From Pseudomonadota bacterium (GTDB lineage Bacteria; Myxococcota_A; Polyangia; GCA-2747355), in the NCBI GenBank assembly GCA_016702545.1, contig JADJDT010000027.1:1-64000 (forward strand): a stretch of DNA of 64,000 nucleotides, read 5' to 3'. The position numbers and the translations under genes are program-made. Positions 50,403 to 58,765 of the stretch are shown here, piece after piece. How positions within the stretch are numbered: the first letter of the stretch is position 1; each line of letters begins with the position of its first letter. A model generated the notes under the pieces. The model saw nothing but the letters and a program-made list of their open reading frames with translations. It was not told where the DNA came from and did no database searches.

Positions 50403-51296
50403 TCAGCGATCCTCTGCGAGCAGGGCGGCGGTGGGTAGGTCGCCGCTGAAGACCTCGGCGGCCGGGCCCGTCATCCAGATGCGTCGCAGACCCGGGTCGG
50501 CCTCGATCGTGAGCCGTCCGCCCGGTAGGTTGACGGTTTGCGCCGCCCCCGCCGCCAGACGCTGGGTCGCGATCGCGGCGGCCGCCACGGCGCACGCGCC
50601 CGTGCCGCAGGCGTCCGTCAGGCCGCAGCCGCGTTCCCAGACGGAGACCTCGATGGCGCCGTCGGGGCTCAGGCGAGCGAACTCGACGTTGGTACGCTCG
50701 GGAAAGTCCGGGTGGTGCTCGACGCGCGGCCCGAGGGTCGCGGCCATCGCCGGCAGATCGCGTGCGTCGTCGACGAAGATGACGAAGTGCGGATTGCCCA
50801 GGCTGACGGCCGTACCCGTCAGGGGCACGCCATCGACCAGCAGGGGTTGATCGACGAAGGGGCCGCTGCCCCGCATCGGCAGCGCCTCTCGGTCGAGTTC
50901 GGGGCGACCCATGTCGGCTCGCACGGTGGAGACCCTCCCGCTAGGCGCCAGCTGGAGCTGGCACGAGCGGATCCCCGCCTGGGTTTCGATGCGCAGCACG
51001 CGTTCGGCCCTGGGGCCTGGCGAATGGTCGTGGATGTACTTGGCCACGCAGCGCAGCCCGTTGCCGCAGATCTGCGGCTCGCTGCCGTCGGCGTTGATCA
51101 CGCGCATGCGGGCGTCGGCGAGCTCGAGGATGGTCGGCAAGACCAAGAGCAGGCCGTCGGCGCCAACGCCTCGCCGGCGATGACAGACGCTGGCGACGTA
51201 GGCAGGATCGGCGAGCCAGCCGGGCAGGGGATGCTCGCGGCCGTCCAAGAGGAGGAAGTCGTTGCCGAGACCGTGAAGCTTGGTGAAGCGCAGCAT
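50403..51296 (-). CDS. dapF: Diaminopimelate epimerase
   Basis: 297 residues. Interconverts LL- and meso-diaminopimelate for lysine and peptidoglycan. Both catalytic cysteines are visible: SEPQICGNGLRCVAKY (near residue 85) and ACGTGACAVAAAA (near 230). N-terminal FTKLHGLGNDFLLLD and VSLGNPHFVIFVDD are also diagnostic. The start ATG 51296 fits the family; the ribosome site is weak. Convergent with the fusion gene and downstream of secG on the same strand. Confidence 0.94.
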   Translation of the reverse strand: MLRFTKLHGLGNDFLLLDGREHPLPGWLADPAYVASVCHRRRGVGADGLLLVLPTILELADARMRVINADGSEPQICGNGLRCVAKYIHDHSPGPRAERVLRIETQAGIRSCQLQLAPSGRVSTVRADMGRPELDREALPMRGSGPFVDQPLLVDGVPLTGTAVSLGNPHFVIFVDDARDLPAMAATLGPRVEHHPDFPERTNVEFARLSPDGAIEVSVWERGCGLTDACGTGACAVAAAAIATQRLAAGAAQTVNLPGGRLTIEADPGLRRIWMTGPAAEVFSGDLPTAALLAEDR

Positions 51297-51404
51297 GGGT
51301 GACCGGGTCCGTAGTGTCAGTTCACTCCGACCTGCGGCGAAGCGCAAGCGCGTCGACCCTTCCCCGGCGCCGTGCGCGACGCCGGGTCTCGTCGTCGCTG
51401 GGCG

Positions 51405-52004
51405 TTAGGGCGTCGCGGCCGGTGCGGCGGGCGCCACGGGCGCTGCGGGCGCGGGCGGCGGGGCTGCTGCTGCGGGGACGTCGGGCGTCGACGGGGCCGG
51501 GCGGCGGGGCACTGACCGGGGCAAGGTCGGCGTCGCGCGCACGGCCGGGGTCGGGCTTGGGGCCGCGGCCGCTGCGGGCGTCGGGGCCGGCGGCACCGCG
51601 GTGGGCGCGGCTCCGCCGTCCGCAGGTGCTGCGGCGGCCGGGGTCGCAGCCGGCGTGGGTGAGGGCGTGGCGCGCGCCGCAGCCGCCTTTCGCGCCAGCT
51701 CGGCCTTCTGCTGGGCGGCCTCGCGATCCTTCTTCTGCTGCGCGATTTCGTTGGCGCGGGCGCGCAGGACGCGATCTTCCTGCTGGCTGGAGGACCAGGC
51801 GAGGTAGGTCGCACCCGTGACGAAGAGGACCGCCGCGAGGGCCGTCAGCTTGCCCAGGAAGGTCGTGGCGCCCCGGCCGCCGAAGACCGTCTGTCCGGCA
51901 CCACCGAAGATGCCCATGCCGGCCCCCTTGCCGGCCTGGAGCAGGACCACGAGGATCAGGAAGAAACAGACGAGGACGTAGACGACGGTGACGAGAGTTT
52001 CCAT
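51405..52004 (-). CDS. secG: Preprotein translocase subunit SecG with a long Ala/Pro tail
   Basis: 199 residues. Two transmembrane helices (about 4-24 and 52-70) and the conserved LQAGKGAGMGIFGGAGQTVFGGRGATTFLGK loop identify SecG, a stimulating subunit of SecYEG. Normal SecG is 75-110 residues; here a charged segment (75-105) and a low-complexity Ala/Pro/Thr tail (about 105-199) follow. The gene starts six bases after the tpiA stop, in the usual pgk-tpiA-secG order. Confidence 0.92.
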   Translation of the reverse strand: METLVTVVYVLVCFFLILVVLLQAGKGAGMGIFGGAGQTVFGGRGATTFLGKLTALAAVLFVTGATYLAWSSSQQEDRVLRARANEIAQQKKDREAAQQKAELARKAAAARATPSPTPAATPAAAAPADGGAAPTAVPPAPTPAAAAAPSPTPAVRATPTLPRSVPRRPAPSTPDVPAAAAPPPAPAAPVAPAAPAATP

Positions 52005-52009
52005 GGTTT

Positions 52010-52786
52010 TTAGCTAGTCCGACGGTATTCCAGGATGCCGAGGAACGCCTCGGGCTTGAGGCTGGCGCCCCCAACGAGGGCGCCGTCGACGTCCGGCTGG
52101 GCCATCAGCCCGGCCGCGTTCTCGGCCTTCACGCTGCCGCCGTACTGGATGCGCAGCGCCGCGGCGGTCGAGCCATCGTACAGCTCGCCGACGAGCTGAC
52201 GGAGAAACGCGTGCACCTCCTGCGCCTGGGCGTCGGTGGCCGTGCGCCCGGTGCCAATCGCCCAGACTGGCTCGTAGGCGAGCACGGCCCGGCGGGCCGC
52301 CGTGGCATCGATGCCCGCGAACGCCGCGCGGAGCTGGCGCTCCACCACCAGGAAGGTCTGGCCGGCCTCGCGCTCGGCCAGCAGCTCACCGACGCAGATC
52401 ACAGGCACGAGGCCGTGCGCAAACGCCGCCCGAGCCTTCTTGTTGACGAGCTCGTCCGTGTCACCGAAGAACTGCCGTCGCTCCGAGTGACCCAGGATCA
52501 CATGCGAGCAGCCGACGTCCTTGAGCATCGGCGGCGCGATCTCCCCGGTGAAGGCTCCTGCCGCCTCGAAGTGGCAGTTCTGCGCGGCGAGCAGCAGCGC
52601 GCTACCCTCGAGCTGCCGCGCCACCGCACCCAGGGCGGTGAAGGGCGGGGCAACCCCGACATCGATGTCGCCCAGTCGCGGCAGTGCCTTTTGCAGTGCT
52701 CCGACCAGCTCGAGGGCCTCCCCGACCGTCTTGTACATCTTCCAGTTGCCAATGATGATTGGCTTGCGCTTGATTTCGTCGGCCAC
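52010..52786 (-). CDS. tpiA: Triosephosphate isomerase
   Basis: 258 residues. Interconverts dihydroxyacetone phosphate and glyceraldehyde 3-phosphate. GNWKMYKT at the N-terminus, the catalytic His in VILGHSERRQFFG, the catalytic Glu and flexible loop in AYEPVWAIGTGRTAT, and the phosphate-binding IQYGGSVK and ALVGGASL segments are all present. Starts 14 bases after the pgk stop. Confidence 0.96.
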   Translation of the reverse strand: MADEIKRKPIIIGNWKMYKTVGEALELVGALQKALPRLGDIDVGVAPPFTALGAVARQLEGSALLLAAQNCHFEAAGAFTGEIAPPMLKDVGCSHVILGHSERRQFFGDTDELVNKKARAAFAHGLVPVICVGELLAEREAGQTFLVVERQLRAAFAGIDATAARRAVLAYEPVWAIGTGRTATDAQAQEVHAFLRQLVGELYDGSTAAALRIQYGGSVKAENAAGLMAQPDVDGALVGGASLKPEAFLGILEYRRTS

Positions 52787-52800
52787 GAATCGATCTCCTC

Positions 52801-54039
52801 TCAGCTGTCGAGCGCGCGGATGCCCGGCAGAGTCTTGCCCTCGATGAACTCGATCGAGGCGCCACCGCCCGTCGAGATGTGGCTGATCTTCTGCGCCACG
52901 CCGCTGCGGTTGAGGGCCGCCACGGAGTCGCCTCCACCGACCACGGTGAACGCGCCCGAGGCGGCGACCGCCAGGGCCGCAGCCAAGGTGCCTGCGGCGA
53001 AGGGGGTCTGTTCGAACACACCCATCGGCCCGTTCCAGAAGACGGTCTTGGCCGTGGCGATGATTTGGGCGAAGCGCGCACGGGTCTGCGGCCCGATGTC
53101 GAGCGCCAGCTGTCCACTCGGCACCGCGTTGGCAGCGACGATCTGACCCGCGCTGGCCTCGAGCGAGGGCGCCACCACGGCGTCCTCGGGCAGCACCACG
53201 GTGACGCCGCGTGTGCGCGCCTGCTCGAGGATTCGGCGCGCGGTGTCGAGGTGGTCGTCCTCGATCCGCGAGGCGCCGAGCTCGCCACCTTGGGCCTTGA
53301 GGAAGGTGTTTGCCATCGCGCCGCCGATCAGCAACGCATTGACCTTGCCGAGGAGGCTCTCGATCACGGCGATCTTGTCGGCGACCTTGGCGCCTCCCAG
53401 CAGCGCCACGAAGGGCCGCTCGACCGTGCCCAGCAAGCGGCCGAGCATCTCGAGCTCCTTCATCATCAAGAAGCCGGCGGCGCGCTCCTTGACCAGACCC
53501 ACCATCCCCACCGTCGACGCGTGCGCCCGGTGTGCCGTACCGAAGGCGTCGTTGACATAAACATCGGCCAGCGCCGCCAGCTCGCGTGCGAAGGTTTCGT
53601 CGTTCTTCGTCTCGCCGGGGTGGAAGCGCAGGTTCTCGAGCAATAGCACGTCGCCTGCCGGCAGGTCGTTGACCAGCTTGCGGACGCCATCGCCCACCAC
53701 GTCCTCCGCGGCGATGACGGCGCCCCTGTGGCCCGCCTGATCAACCCTGTGGCCCGCCTGATCAACCCTGTGGCCCGCCTGATCGAGCAGCCGGGCCAGC
53801 TCCGCAGCGACCGGTTCCAGTCGCAGCCCCTGGTCGATCTTGCCCTTGGGCCGGCCGAGATGCGCGCCGAGTACGAGCTTGCCGCCCGCCTTGAGCACCT
53901 GCAGCAGCGTCGGCAGCGTAGCCTGGATGCGCGTGTTATCCGTGACCTGCCCCTGATCGTCGAGAGGCACGTTGAAGTCGACCCGGCAGAACACACGCTT
54001 GCCGCCGAGCTGGAGCTGGTCGATGCGGCGAATCGTCAT
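52801..54039 (-). CDS. pgk: Phosphoglycerate kinase
   Basis: 412 residues. Makes ATP and 3-phosphoglycerate from 1,3-bisphosphoglycerate. FCRVDFNVPLDD, LGAHLGRPKGK, LLENLRFHPGE, YVNDAFGTAHRAHAS, ALLGGAKVADKI, FWNGPMGVFE and GGGDSVAALN are the canonical segments. Three tandem copies of DQAGHRV (near residue 85-105), encoded by a 21-bp repeat, enlarge a loop in the N-terminal domain. The start ATG 54039 is chosen from the family N-terminus; the frame continues 33 codons upstream through degenerate repeats. No gap gene is adjacent. Confidence 0.95.
   Translation of the reverse strand: MTIRRIDQLQLGGKRVFCRVDFNVPLDDQGQVTDNTRIQATLPTLLQVLKAGGKLVLGAHLGRPKGKIDQGLRLEPVAAELARLLDQAGHRVDQAGHRVDQAGHRGAVIAAEDVVGDGVRKLVNDLPAGDVLLLENLRFHPGETKNDETFARELAALADVYVNDAFGTAHRAHASTVGMVGLVKERAAGFLMMKELEMLGRLLGTVERPFVALLGGAKVADKIAVIESLLGKVNALLIGGAMANTFLKAQGGELGASRIEDDHLDTARRILEQARTRGVTVVLPEDAVVAPSLEASAGQIVAANAVPSGQLALDIGPQTRARFAQIIATAKTVFWNGPMGVFEQTPFAAGTLAAALAVAASGAFTVVGGGDSVAALNRSGVAQKISHISTGGGASIEFIEGKTLPGIRALDS
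53725..53787. repeat. In-frame 3 x 21-bp tandem repeat in pgk
   Basis: Three copies of a 21-bp unit (cctgtggcccgcctgatc plus aac, aac, gag) encode DQAGHRV heptapeptides within the N-terminal domain of phosphoglycerate kinase. Confidence 0.93.
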
Positions 54040-54069
54040 CTGGATAGTCCCGCCACGAACCGGCCCAGC

Positions 54070-54147
54070 GCCCACGAACGAGCCGCTCAAAATCGAGCCG
54101 CCCACAAACGAGCAAATGCCCGCAAATGAGCCGCCCACAAGCGAGCC
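54070..54147. repeat. Degenerate 15-bp repeat array in the pgk leader
   Basis: Five imperfect copies of gcccacaaacgagcc (one with a three-base insertion) directly upstream of pgk. The unit keeps the pgk frame open and would encode a GSFVG-like peptide if translated. The next 223 bases (54148-54370) show nothing I recognise. Confidence 0.7.
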
Positions 54148-54370
54148 AGACCGTCGAACTCGTCGTCGACCGATGCCCGAACATCGTACGCCGAGCGGTG
54201 CGCAACTTACCCACCGGACTGCCGTATTGCAACTGCGAACTGCGCCGCTCGGGGGACGGCAGGCGGGCCTATTCCAGCCGCCTATCCCAGCCGGGTGCTG
54301 CGCCGCTTCGGCGTGGAGGGCAGAGGGGGCAGCCGAGCGGGGCCGCTGAGGCCCGCCGGCGCGGTGTGCG

Positions 54371-54571
54371 TCAACTCGCGGCCGGGCGGACCCCGCTCTG
54401 GTCGCGGAGATCGGTGGTCACCAGACCGATCAGCTCCGAGCTGATCGAGACGATGTCACGGCTATCGAAGCCGTTCTGCTTGAGCTCGCGGAACAGCGAT
54501 CGCGCGAGAATCTGCAGTGACTTGGCGTTGTGCTGCTTGGTCTGTGCGGAGGTCATGATCAACTCGCCCAT
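54371..54571 (-). CDS. Small conserved-looking protein, unknown function
   Basis: 66 residues. MGELIMTSAQTKQHNAKSLQ and then an amphipathic helix-rich stretch (ILARSLFRELKQNGFDSRDIVSI, ELIGLVTTDLRD). The regular hydrophobic pattern and normal amino-acid mix, unlike the Arg/Ala-rich out-of-frame peptides around it, indicate a real gene. ATG 54571 or ATG 54556 could be the start. I cannot assign a family. The 322 bases upstream (54572-54893) contain no other gene. Confidence 0.6.
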   Translation of the reverse strand: MGELIMTSAQTKQHNAKSLQILARSLFRELKQNGFDSRDIVSISSELIGLVTTDLRDQSGVRPAAS

Positions 54572-54893
54572 GGGGTGCGTCTCTTTCTTATCGACCAGGA
54601 CGAAGCGCGGATGGAACGTTCGGCCGTCCGAGCGCCTCGGTCGACGGAGGTGGCGTCTTCAACAACCCGCGCATCAATGCACGTTCCGTGCCGCGAGCCG
54701 GACTGAGTGCCGGAATGAGTGATTGTGCCGGGTTGCGCGCTGCGGAAGGTCGTGAGGTGCGAAGCTGTCGATGCAGGTGCGGGTCCTAAGTCCCGCGGAG
54801 TGCGAAGCAGCCTGCGCAGAGCGGCGCCCTGAGCAGATCTCCGTCAGTCGCCGGGCAGCCGCCGGCAAGGGCGGCACGAGAGCGTGGGTGCTC

Positions 54894-55235
54894 TCAGGCG
54901 CGGAGCCGATCCAAGAAGCCCTGCAGCTGGCGGGTCTGCGCCGGCTGAATCGGTGCGAAACGCACGCCGCCCTCGTAGCCACCGCGATCCAAGGGGGCGA
55001 TCCAGATCATCTGGCCGTGAAGGTCGAGGGTGCCGACCGTGGCGTCCTCGATCCCGTCCTCGACGAGGAACAGGCTGATCGCGATCAGGCTCTGCGGCTC
55101 GATCGCCCGGTCCAGTTCGAGCCCGACGCCGCCCACGCTGAGGTTCTTGGCCCGCGCCGGGAAGGTCTCCTGGCCGGTATTGACGTCGGCCGCCAGGCGG
55201 ATCGGGTAGCGTTGGTGTGCACGCTGCTGGGTCAT
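54894..55235 (-). CDS. PilZ-domain protein (c-di-GMP-binding type)
   Basis: 113 residues, a single PilZ domain. The c-di-GMP contacts are present: an RxxxR motif as RYPIR (near residue 9-13) and the N-x-S-x-x-G motif as NLSVGGVGLEL (near 32). The typical strand pattern follows (GQMIWIAPLDRGGYEGGVRF). The start ATG 55235 has AGGAGA upstream. With no effector domain it may act as an adaptor. It lies near a MshEN/HD-GYP-like gene, suggesting a local c-di-GMP theme. Confidence 0.85.
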   Translation of the reverse strand: MTQQRAHQRYPIRLAADVNTGQETFPARAKNLSVGGVGLELDRAIEPQSLIAISLFLVEDGIEDATVGTLDLHGQMIWIAPLDRGGYEGGVRFAPIQPAQTRQLQGFLDRLRA

Positions 55236-55317
55236 CGCACCGTCTCTCCTGTCCGCGACGCTCGCTGCAGGTCGGGCCGCCGATCGACCGCAGGGGCGCG
55301 ACGCCGTCGGTGCGCCA

Positions 55318-56013
55318 TTATCGCCGGTTCCCGTCCGAGGGGAACAGTTGTTCGCCGCAGAGGGCCGCCAGCAGGGCGCCCGCGCGAAGATAGCGCGCCA
55401 GCAACCTCGCTTCACGTTCGGGATCGAGCTCGTTGGTCCGCAGGGTCGAGCGCAGTCGCTGACGCTCGGCGTAGAGGTCGACCACCTGGGTGGCGAGCGC
55501 GCGCCGTGCACCCTCGAGATCCGTCAGCGCGCGCTGCACCTGGAGCTCGCGTTCGGCGAAGACCAGCGCGCCGAGATCCCAGCTCAACGCCAGGTCGATC
55601 CGCCAGCCGACGCGCACGCTGGCATCGAAGCGCTCGGGTGCCTCGCTCCGGAGGTCCAGGTACTGAGCCAGGCCGCGCGCGTGCTGCACGCGCGCCGTGA
55701 GCCGGGGCAGGGTCGCGGCCCAGCGGGCACGCTCCCGCCACGAGAGCGTCGCCGTCGAGAGCAGTCCTGCGCGGCGCAGCGCGGCGTCGATGGCGCGGGG
55801 CAGGGGCGGGTCATCGACCGCCGTCAACGCCGCTGCCGTGTCCTCTTCCCAGCGCTGCGCCCGCAGCCCTGCTGCCGACCCCAACGCGAGCGCCGCGGCG
55901 ATCCCGAACGAAAGCCACTGGCGCAGGAGCTGGCGGCGTGGCCGGCGTTCCGCCGCCGTGGGCGCGCTCGTGGTCGCGTGCAGGGTCGTGGTCGTGTGCA
56001 TGCCCCGCGGCAC
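55318..56013 (-). CDS. Putative secreted or outer-membrane-associated protein, unknown
   Basis: 231 residues. Basic N-terminus with a signal or anchor (about 29-52, LLRQWLSFGIAAALALGSAAGLRAQ). The rest is helical, with WRERARWAATLPRLTARVQ, then VGWRIDLALSWDLGALVFAERELQVQRAL and QVVDLYAERQRLRSTLR. The alternation of a short beta-like region and long helices recalls one half of a TolC-type protein, but I would not assign it. ATG 56013 or 56001 may start it. Lies between the PilZ gene and the MshEN gene, same strand. Confidence 0.6.
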   Translation of the reverse strand: MPRGMHTTTTLHATTSAPTAAERRPRRQLLRQWLSFGIAAALALGSAAGLRAQRWEEDTAAALTAVDDPPLPRAIDAALRRAGLLSTATLSWRERARWAATLPRLTARVQHARGLAQYLDLRSEAPERFDASVRVGWRIDLALSWDLGALVFAERELQVQRALTDLEGARRALATQVVDLYAERQRLRSTLRTNELDPEREARLLARYLRAGALLAALCGEQLFPSDGNRR

Positions 56014-56174
56014 AGCACAGCGCGTGCCTGCACCTGACCGCTTGCAGCACGCGAGCTTAGCACGCGGCGCGGCGCGCCGATCCGGGCCGCCGGCGCCGGT
56101 GCGTCCGGCCCGACGGCGCGTCTCGATCCCAGCGCAGGGGGGCGCAGTCGTTAGATCGTCCCCTCCCTGGCGCT

Positions 56175-58100
56175 CTAGCTGGTCCCCTCCCTGTTCGACG
56201 CCGCTGCCGCGATGATTTGGCGCGCGCGCGCGACCAGGCCGTTGAAGGCCAGCGGCTTGCTGGCGTAGTCCGCGGCGCCGGCCTGCAGGGCGCGCTGGCG
56301 CAGCTGGGGATCGCTGCTGCGTGACACAATGATCATCGGCACGGGGCGGACGCCGCCCTCTTGTCGCAGCCGCTTCAAGAAGTCGAGGCCGCCCACCGGC
56401 TCAACCTCGGCCTCGCAGATGACCAGATCGAAGGCGTGCGTGAGCACCTCGCGGGCCGCCTGCGCCGTGTTGGTCACCAGCGCCACGGCTAGCCCGGCGG
56501 CGACGAGGCGACTCTGCAGCACGCGCGCGCCCTCGGCGTCGGGATCGACCACCAGCACCGACGCCGGGGGTTCCGCCGCGGCCGTCACGGTAGGCTGCTG
56601 GGCCAGCGTTCGTTCGATCAGCGCGATCGCGCTCGGCGCCAACGCACCGCGCTCGGCGGCCTCCCGCAGGCGGACCAGCGCGGTGGCCGAGCTGGTGGCG
56701 AGACCTTCCGGCGTGGCCGGGTTGCGCAGCACGTCGAAGTAACAATCCGCCGCCGCCAGCAGCGTGGCCGCTATGGGCAGCTGCTCGCCACGCAGTGTGC
56801 CGGGCACGCCGCGGCCGTCGGGGCGCTCGTAGAGCGCGCCGAGCGTCAGCAGCACCTCGCGGGGCAGCTTGCTCCGCCCGAGCAGATGCAGCGGGTAACC
56901 GTGTACGCGCTGCGCGATGCTGCGCGCGTCGGCGGAGCTCTCGAGCACGAGGGCCGTCAGGTGGGGCTCGGCAGGCTTGCCCAGCTCGTGCAGCAGTCCG
57001 GCGAGATAGACCTCCCACGCGCGGCGCGCCCCCAGGCCCGCGGTCAGCGCGAGCGCGCGCGCGAGCTGAGCCACGCGCATCGAGTGGCCCTGGCGCCAGC
57101 CGCGATCGAGCTCGAGCAGCCCGACCAGGGCCGCCGCCGTCTCGGCCCAGGCGTCGCGCTCGGCGCCGCGGTCGGCCGCGCTGGTGACGGCGATCCGCGC
57201 GAGGGGCACCGGCGGTGCGGGCGCGTCCGACAACGGGGCCGCGTTCGCGCCGACAGCGCTCGATGCGGTGCTCGCGCCGAGGGCAGCCAGGGGGGCACGC
57301 GGCGGCGCAGTCGGGGCCGGAGGCGCGTCCTGGGTCGCTCTGGGTGCCGCTGACGCGGCCGCGGCGGCCGCGGGTGCGGGCCGCGGTGGCGGCGGTGCGG
57401 GCGCCGGCGATGGCGCGAAAGTGGGCGTAGAGGCCGATCCGAGCGTGTCGTCGGCCAGGTCGATCTCGAGCCCGTAAGGGGGTAACGCGTGATCGGTGCC
57501 GTCGCTCGACGGTGCATCGACCGTCGCCAGCTCGAGGTCCGAATCGTCCTCGCCCTCCGCGCCGGCCGCCGTCAGCTCGATCGCGCGCTGGTCGTAGATG
57601 TCGAGCAGCCGGGAGTAGCTGCGTCCGACCGCGCTCGCGACGCGCGCAAACGCCTCGGTGTCGCCGCCGTACCACTTCTTGCGGGCCGCCTCCACCGCGT
57701 GCGCCAGCGCGACGTACGCCACCACGTAGGTGGCTCCGGTGGCCTGCTGCAGCGCGGGCACGAGGCCCGGGTCGGACGGGTCGCCCGCGATCACCCCCAG
57801 CAGGCTGCGCTCCGCGTCGTAGCGGATCGGGACCACTCCGAGCTGCTCGCAGAGCGCCGCAGGCAGCAACTCCAAGAGCGCTTGGGGCACCTGCACGAGG
57901 GCCAGCTTCTCAGTCGTGACGTACTGCGTCTGGAAGTGCAGCCCGAGGAAGCGCAGCAGATCGTCCTCGACGATCGCTCCCGTCTGCAACAGCGCGAGGC
58001 AAAAATCGGCGAGGCCCGTCGCCTGCGCGGCGCGCAGCTGCGGCTCAGCGACGAGTCCCCGGCGCTGCAGCTCGCTCGCGAGCCAACCTGCATCGATCAT
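56175..58100 (-). CDS. MshEN domain + degenerate HD-GYP domain + pseudo-receiver protein
   Basis: 641 residues. Residues 1-170 resemble the MshEN/GspE N-terminal domain (LLRFLGLHFQTQYVTTEKLALVQVP; LCEQLGVVPIRYDAERSLLGVIAGDP), a c-di-GMP-binding fold in some members. An Ala/Pro-rich linker (about 245-310) follows. Residues 340-500 look like HD-GYP with substitutions: LLHELGK instead of LLHDIGK and YERPDGRGVPG instead of HERWDGRGYP. The C-terminus (about 525-640) is a receiver domain with Lys kept (ASKPL) but Glu at the phospho-site (LVICEAEV). So it probably senses rather than hydrolyses c-di-GMP or takes phosphate; inference. ATG 58100; the palindromic element lies directly upstream. Confidence 0.78.
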   Translation of the reverse strand: MIDAGWLASELQRRGLVAEPQLRAAQATGLADFCLALLQTGAIVEDDLLRFLGLHFQTQYVTTEKLALVQVPQALLELLPAALCEQLGVVPIRYDAERSLLGVIAGDPSDPGLVPALQQATGATYVVAYVALAHAVEAARKKWYGGDTEAFARVASAVGRSYSRLLDIYDQRAIELTAAGAEGEDDSDLELATVDAPSSDGTDHALPPYGLEIDLADDTLGSASTPTFAPSPAPAPPPPRPAPAAAAAASAAPRATQDAPPAPTAPPRAPLAALGASTASSAVGANAAPLSDAPAPPVPLARIAVTSAADRGAERDAWAETAAALVGLLELDRGWRQGHSMRVAQLARALALTAGLGARRAWEVYLAGLLHELGKPAEPHLTALVLESSADARSIAQRVHGYPLHLLGRSKLPREVLLTLGALYERPDGRGVPGTLRGEQLPIAATLLAAADCYFDVLRNPATPEGLATSSATALVRLREAAERGALAPSAIALIERTLAQQPTVTAAAEPPASVLVVDPDAEGARVLQSRLVAAGLAVALVTNTAQAAREVLTHAFDLVICEAEVEPVGGLDFLKRLRQEGGVRPVPMIIVSRSSDPQLRQRALQAGAADYASKPLAFNGLVARARQIIAAAASNREGTS

Positions 58101-58115
58101 CGAGCAGCCGTCCGG

Positions 58116-58314
58116 CTGGCAGCCCGTTGAAAAATGTCGCGAGCGGGCCGAGCGCAAGGCGCAGCGCGGCCCGCGGGGCGCAGGCAGGGGGCGGCCCGCG
58201 GGGCGGGGGGGGGGGGGGGGGCCGGGGCGGAGCGTACGGGGCGGTACGTGAGCACCGGAGCGCAGCCGCAACGCAGCGATCGGGCCGCGCAGCAATTTTC
58301 CAACGGGGTGCTAG
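58116..58314. repeat. Palindromic dispersed element, copy 2 (about 199 bp)
   Basis: Imperfect terminal inverted repeats (58116-58136 and 58293-58314). It shares with copy 1 (37046-37192) the blocks aatgtcgcgagc, gagcgcaaggc, ggtacgtgagcaccggagc and aacgcagcgatcggg in the same order. It carries an extra G/C-rich insert of roughly 50 bases, including G17 at 58205-58221. Its right end CTAG supplies the stop codon of the next gene. Confidence 0.82.
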
Positions 58315-58514
58315 GCCATCTCTTCCTTATCATCTTCGGCGCCGGGGAACTCATTGACCGAAGGGTACTTCTGGATCTCGCGGCGCGCGATCTTCCAGGC
58401 CTTCTGCACGATCCACGACAGCGACCGATCCTGACGTGCGGCTTCATCCTGGATCTCTTTCAGCATGTCTTCTGGAAAGTAGAGACTCTGTTTCCTCTTG
58501 TCCGAACCGGCCAT
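58311..58514 (-). CDS. Ribbon-helix-helix-like small protein (TIGR04563-type)
   Basis: 67 residues. DKRKQSLYFPEDMLKEIQDEAARQ followed by DRSLSWIVQKAWKIAR is a ribbon-helix-helix pattern and matches what I remember of TIGR04563, a family restricted largely to Myxococcales; this name is from memory. An acidic C-terminus (GAEDDKEEMA) follows. Probably a DNA-binding regulator. ATG 58514 has GGAAGGGGGA upstream. The stop TAG lies in the terminal CTAG of the palindromic element. Confidence 0.75.
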   Translation of the reverse strand: MAGSDKRKQSLYFPEDMLKEIQDEAARQDRSLSWIVQKAWKIARREIQKYPSVNEFPGAEDDKEEMA

Positions 58515-58655
58515 GGTGTCGCATCCCCCTTCCGCGCGCTGTGTGCTTCTGATGGTGTGTCTTGGACTGGCTTGGTGCCGACGCATCCCCGCGGCACGCT
58601 GGAACGCCTGATGACTGAGTGTCGAATGGAATTCTTAATGATTCTAACGGAGCGG

Positions 58656-58685
58656 AGTCTAGACGTGGGGCGGGAGAGGTGTCAA
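58656..58685 (-). promoter_or_regulatory. Promoter of the RHH-like gene
   Basis: On the minus strand TTGACA (58685-58680), 18-base spacer, TAGACT (58661-58656). The predicted transcript start is about 135 bases before ATG 58514; the leader is notably AT-rich. Confidence 0.5.
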
Positions 58686-58765
58686 GGGCGCCCTGCTCAC
58701 ATCGCCCGCACGCGGGCCCTCGGATCGGGTTGCCGTCGGGGGTTGAGGCAGGCTATGTGAGGGGG

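Noticed and set aside
54040..54138. 33-residue N-terminal extension of phosphoglycerate kinase
   Set aside because: The family N-terminus begins at ATG 54039, and the extension consists of decayed 15-bp repeats; kept only as a finding.
54779..54800. tRNA T-arm-like sequence (GCGGG...CCCGC around TCCTAAGT)
   Set aside because: The loop has eight bases and lacks the TTC-R-A pattern; no acceptor, D or anticodon arm can be built around it.
54771..55700. Plus-strand frame opposite the PilZ gene
   Set aside because: Its sequence is explained as the complement of the PilZ and neighbouring genes and shows no motif or ribosome site.
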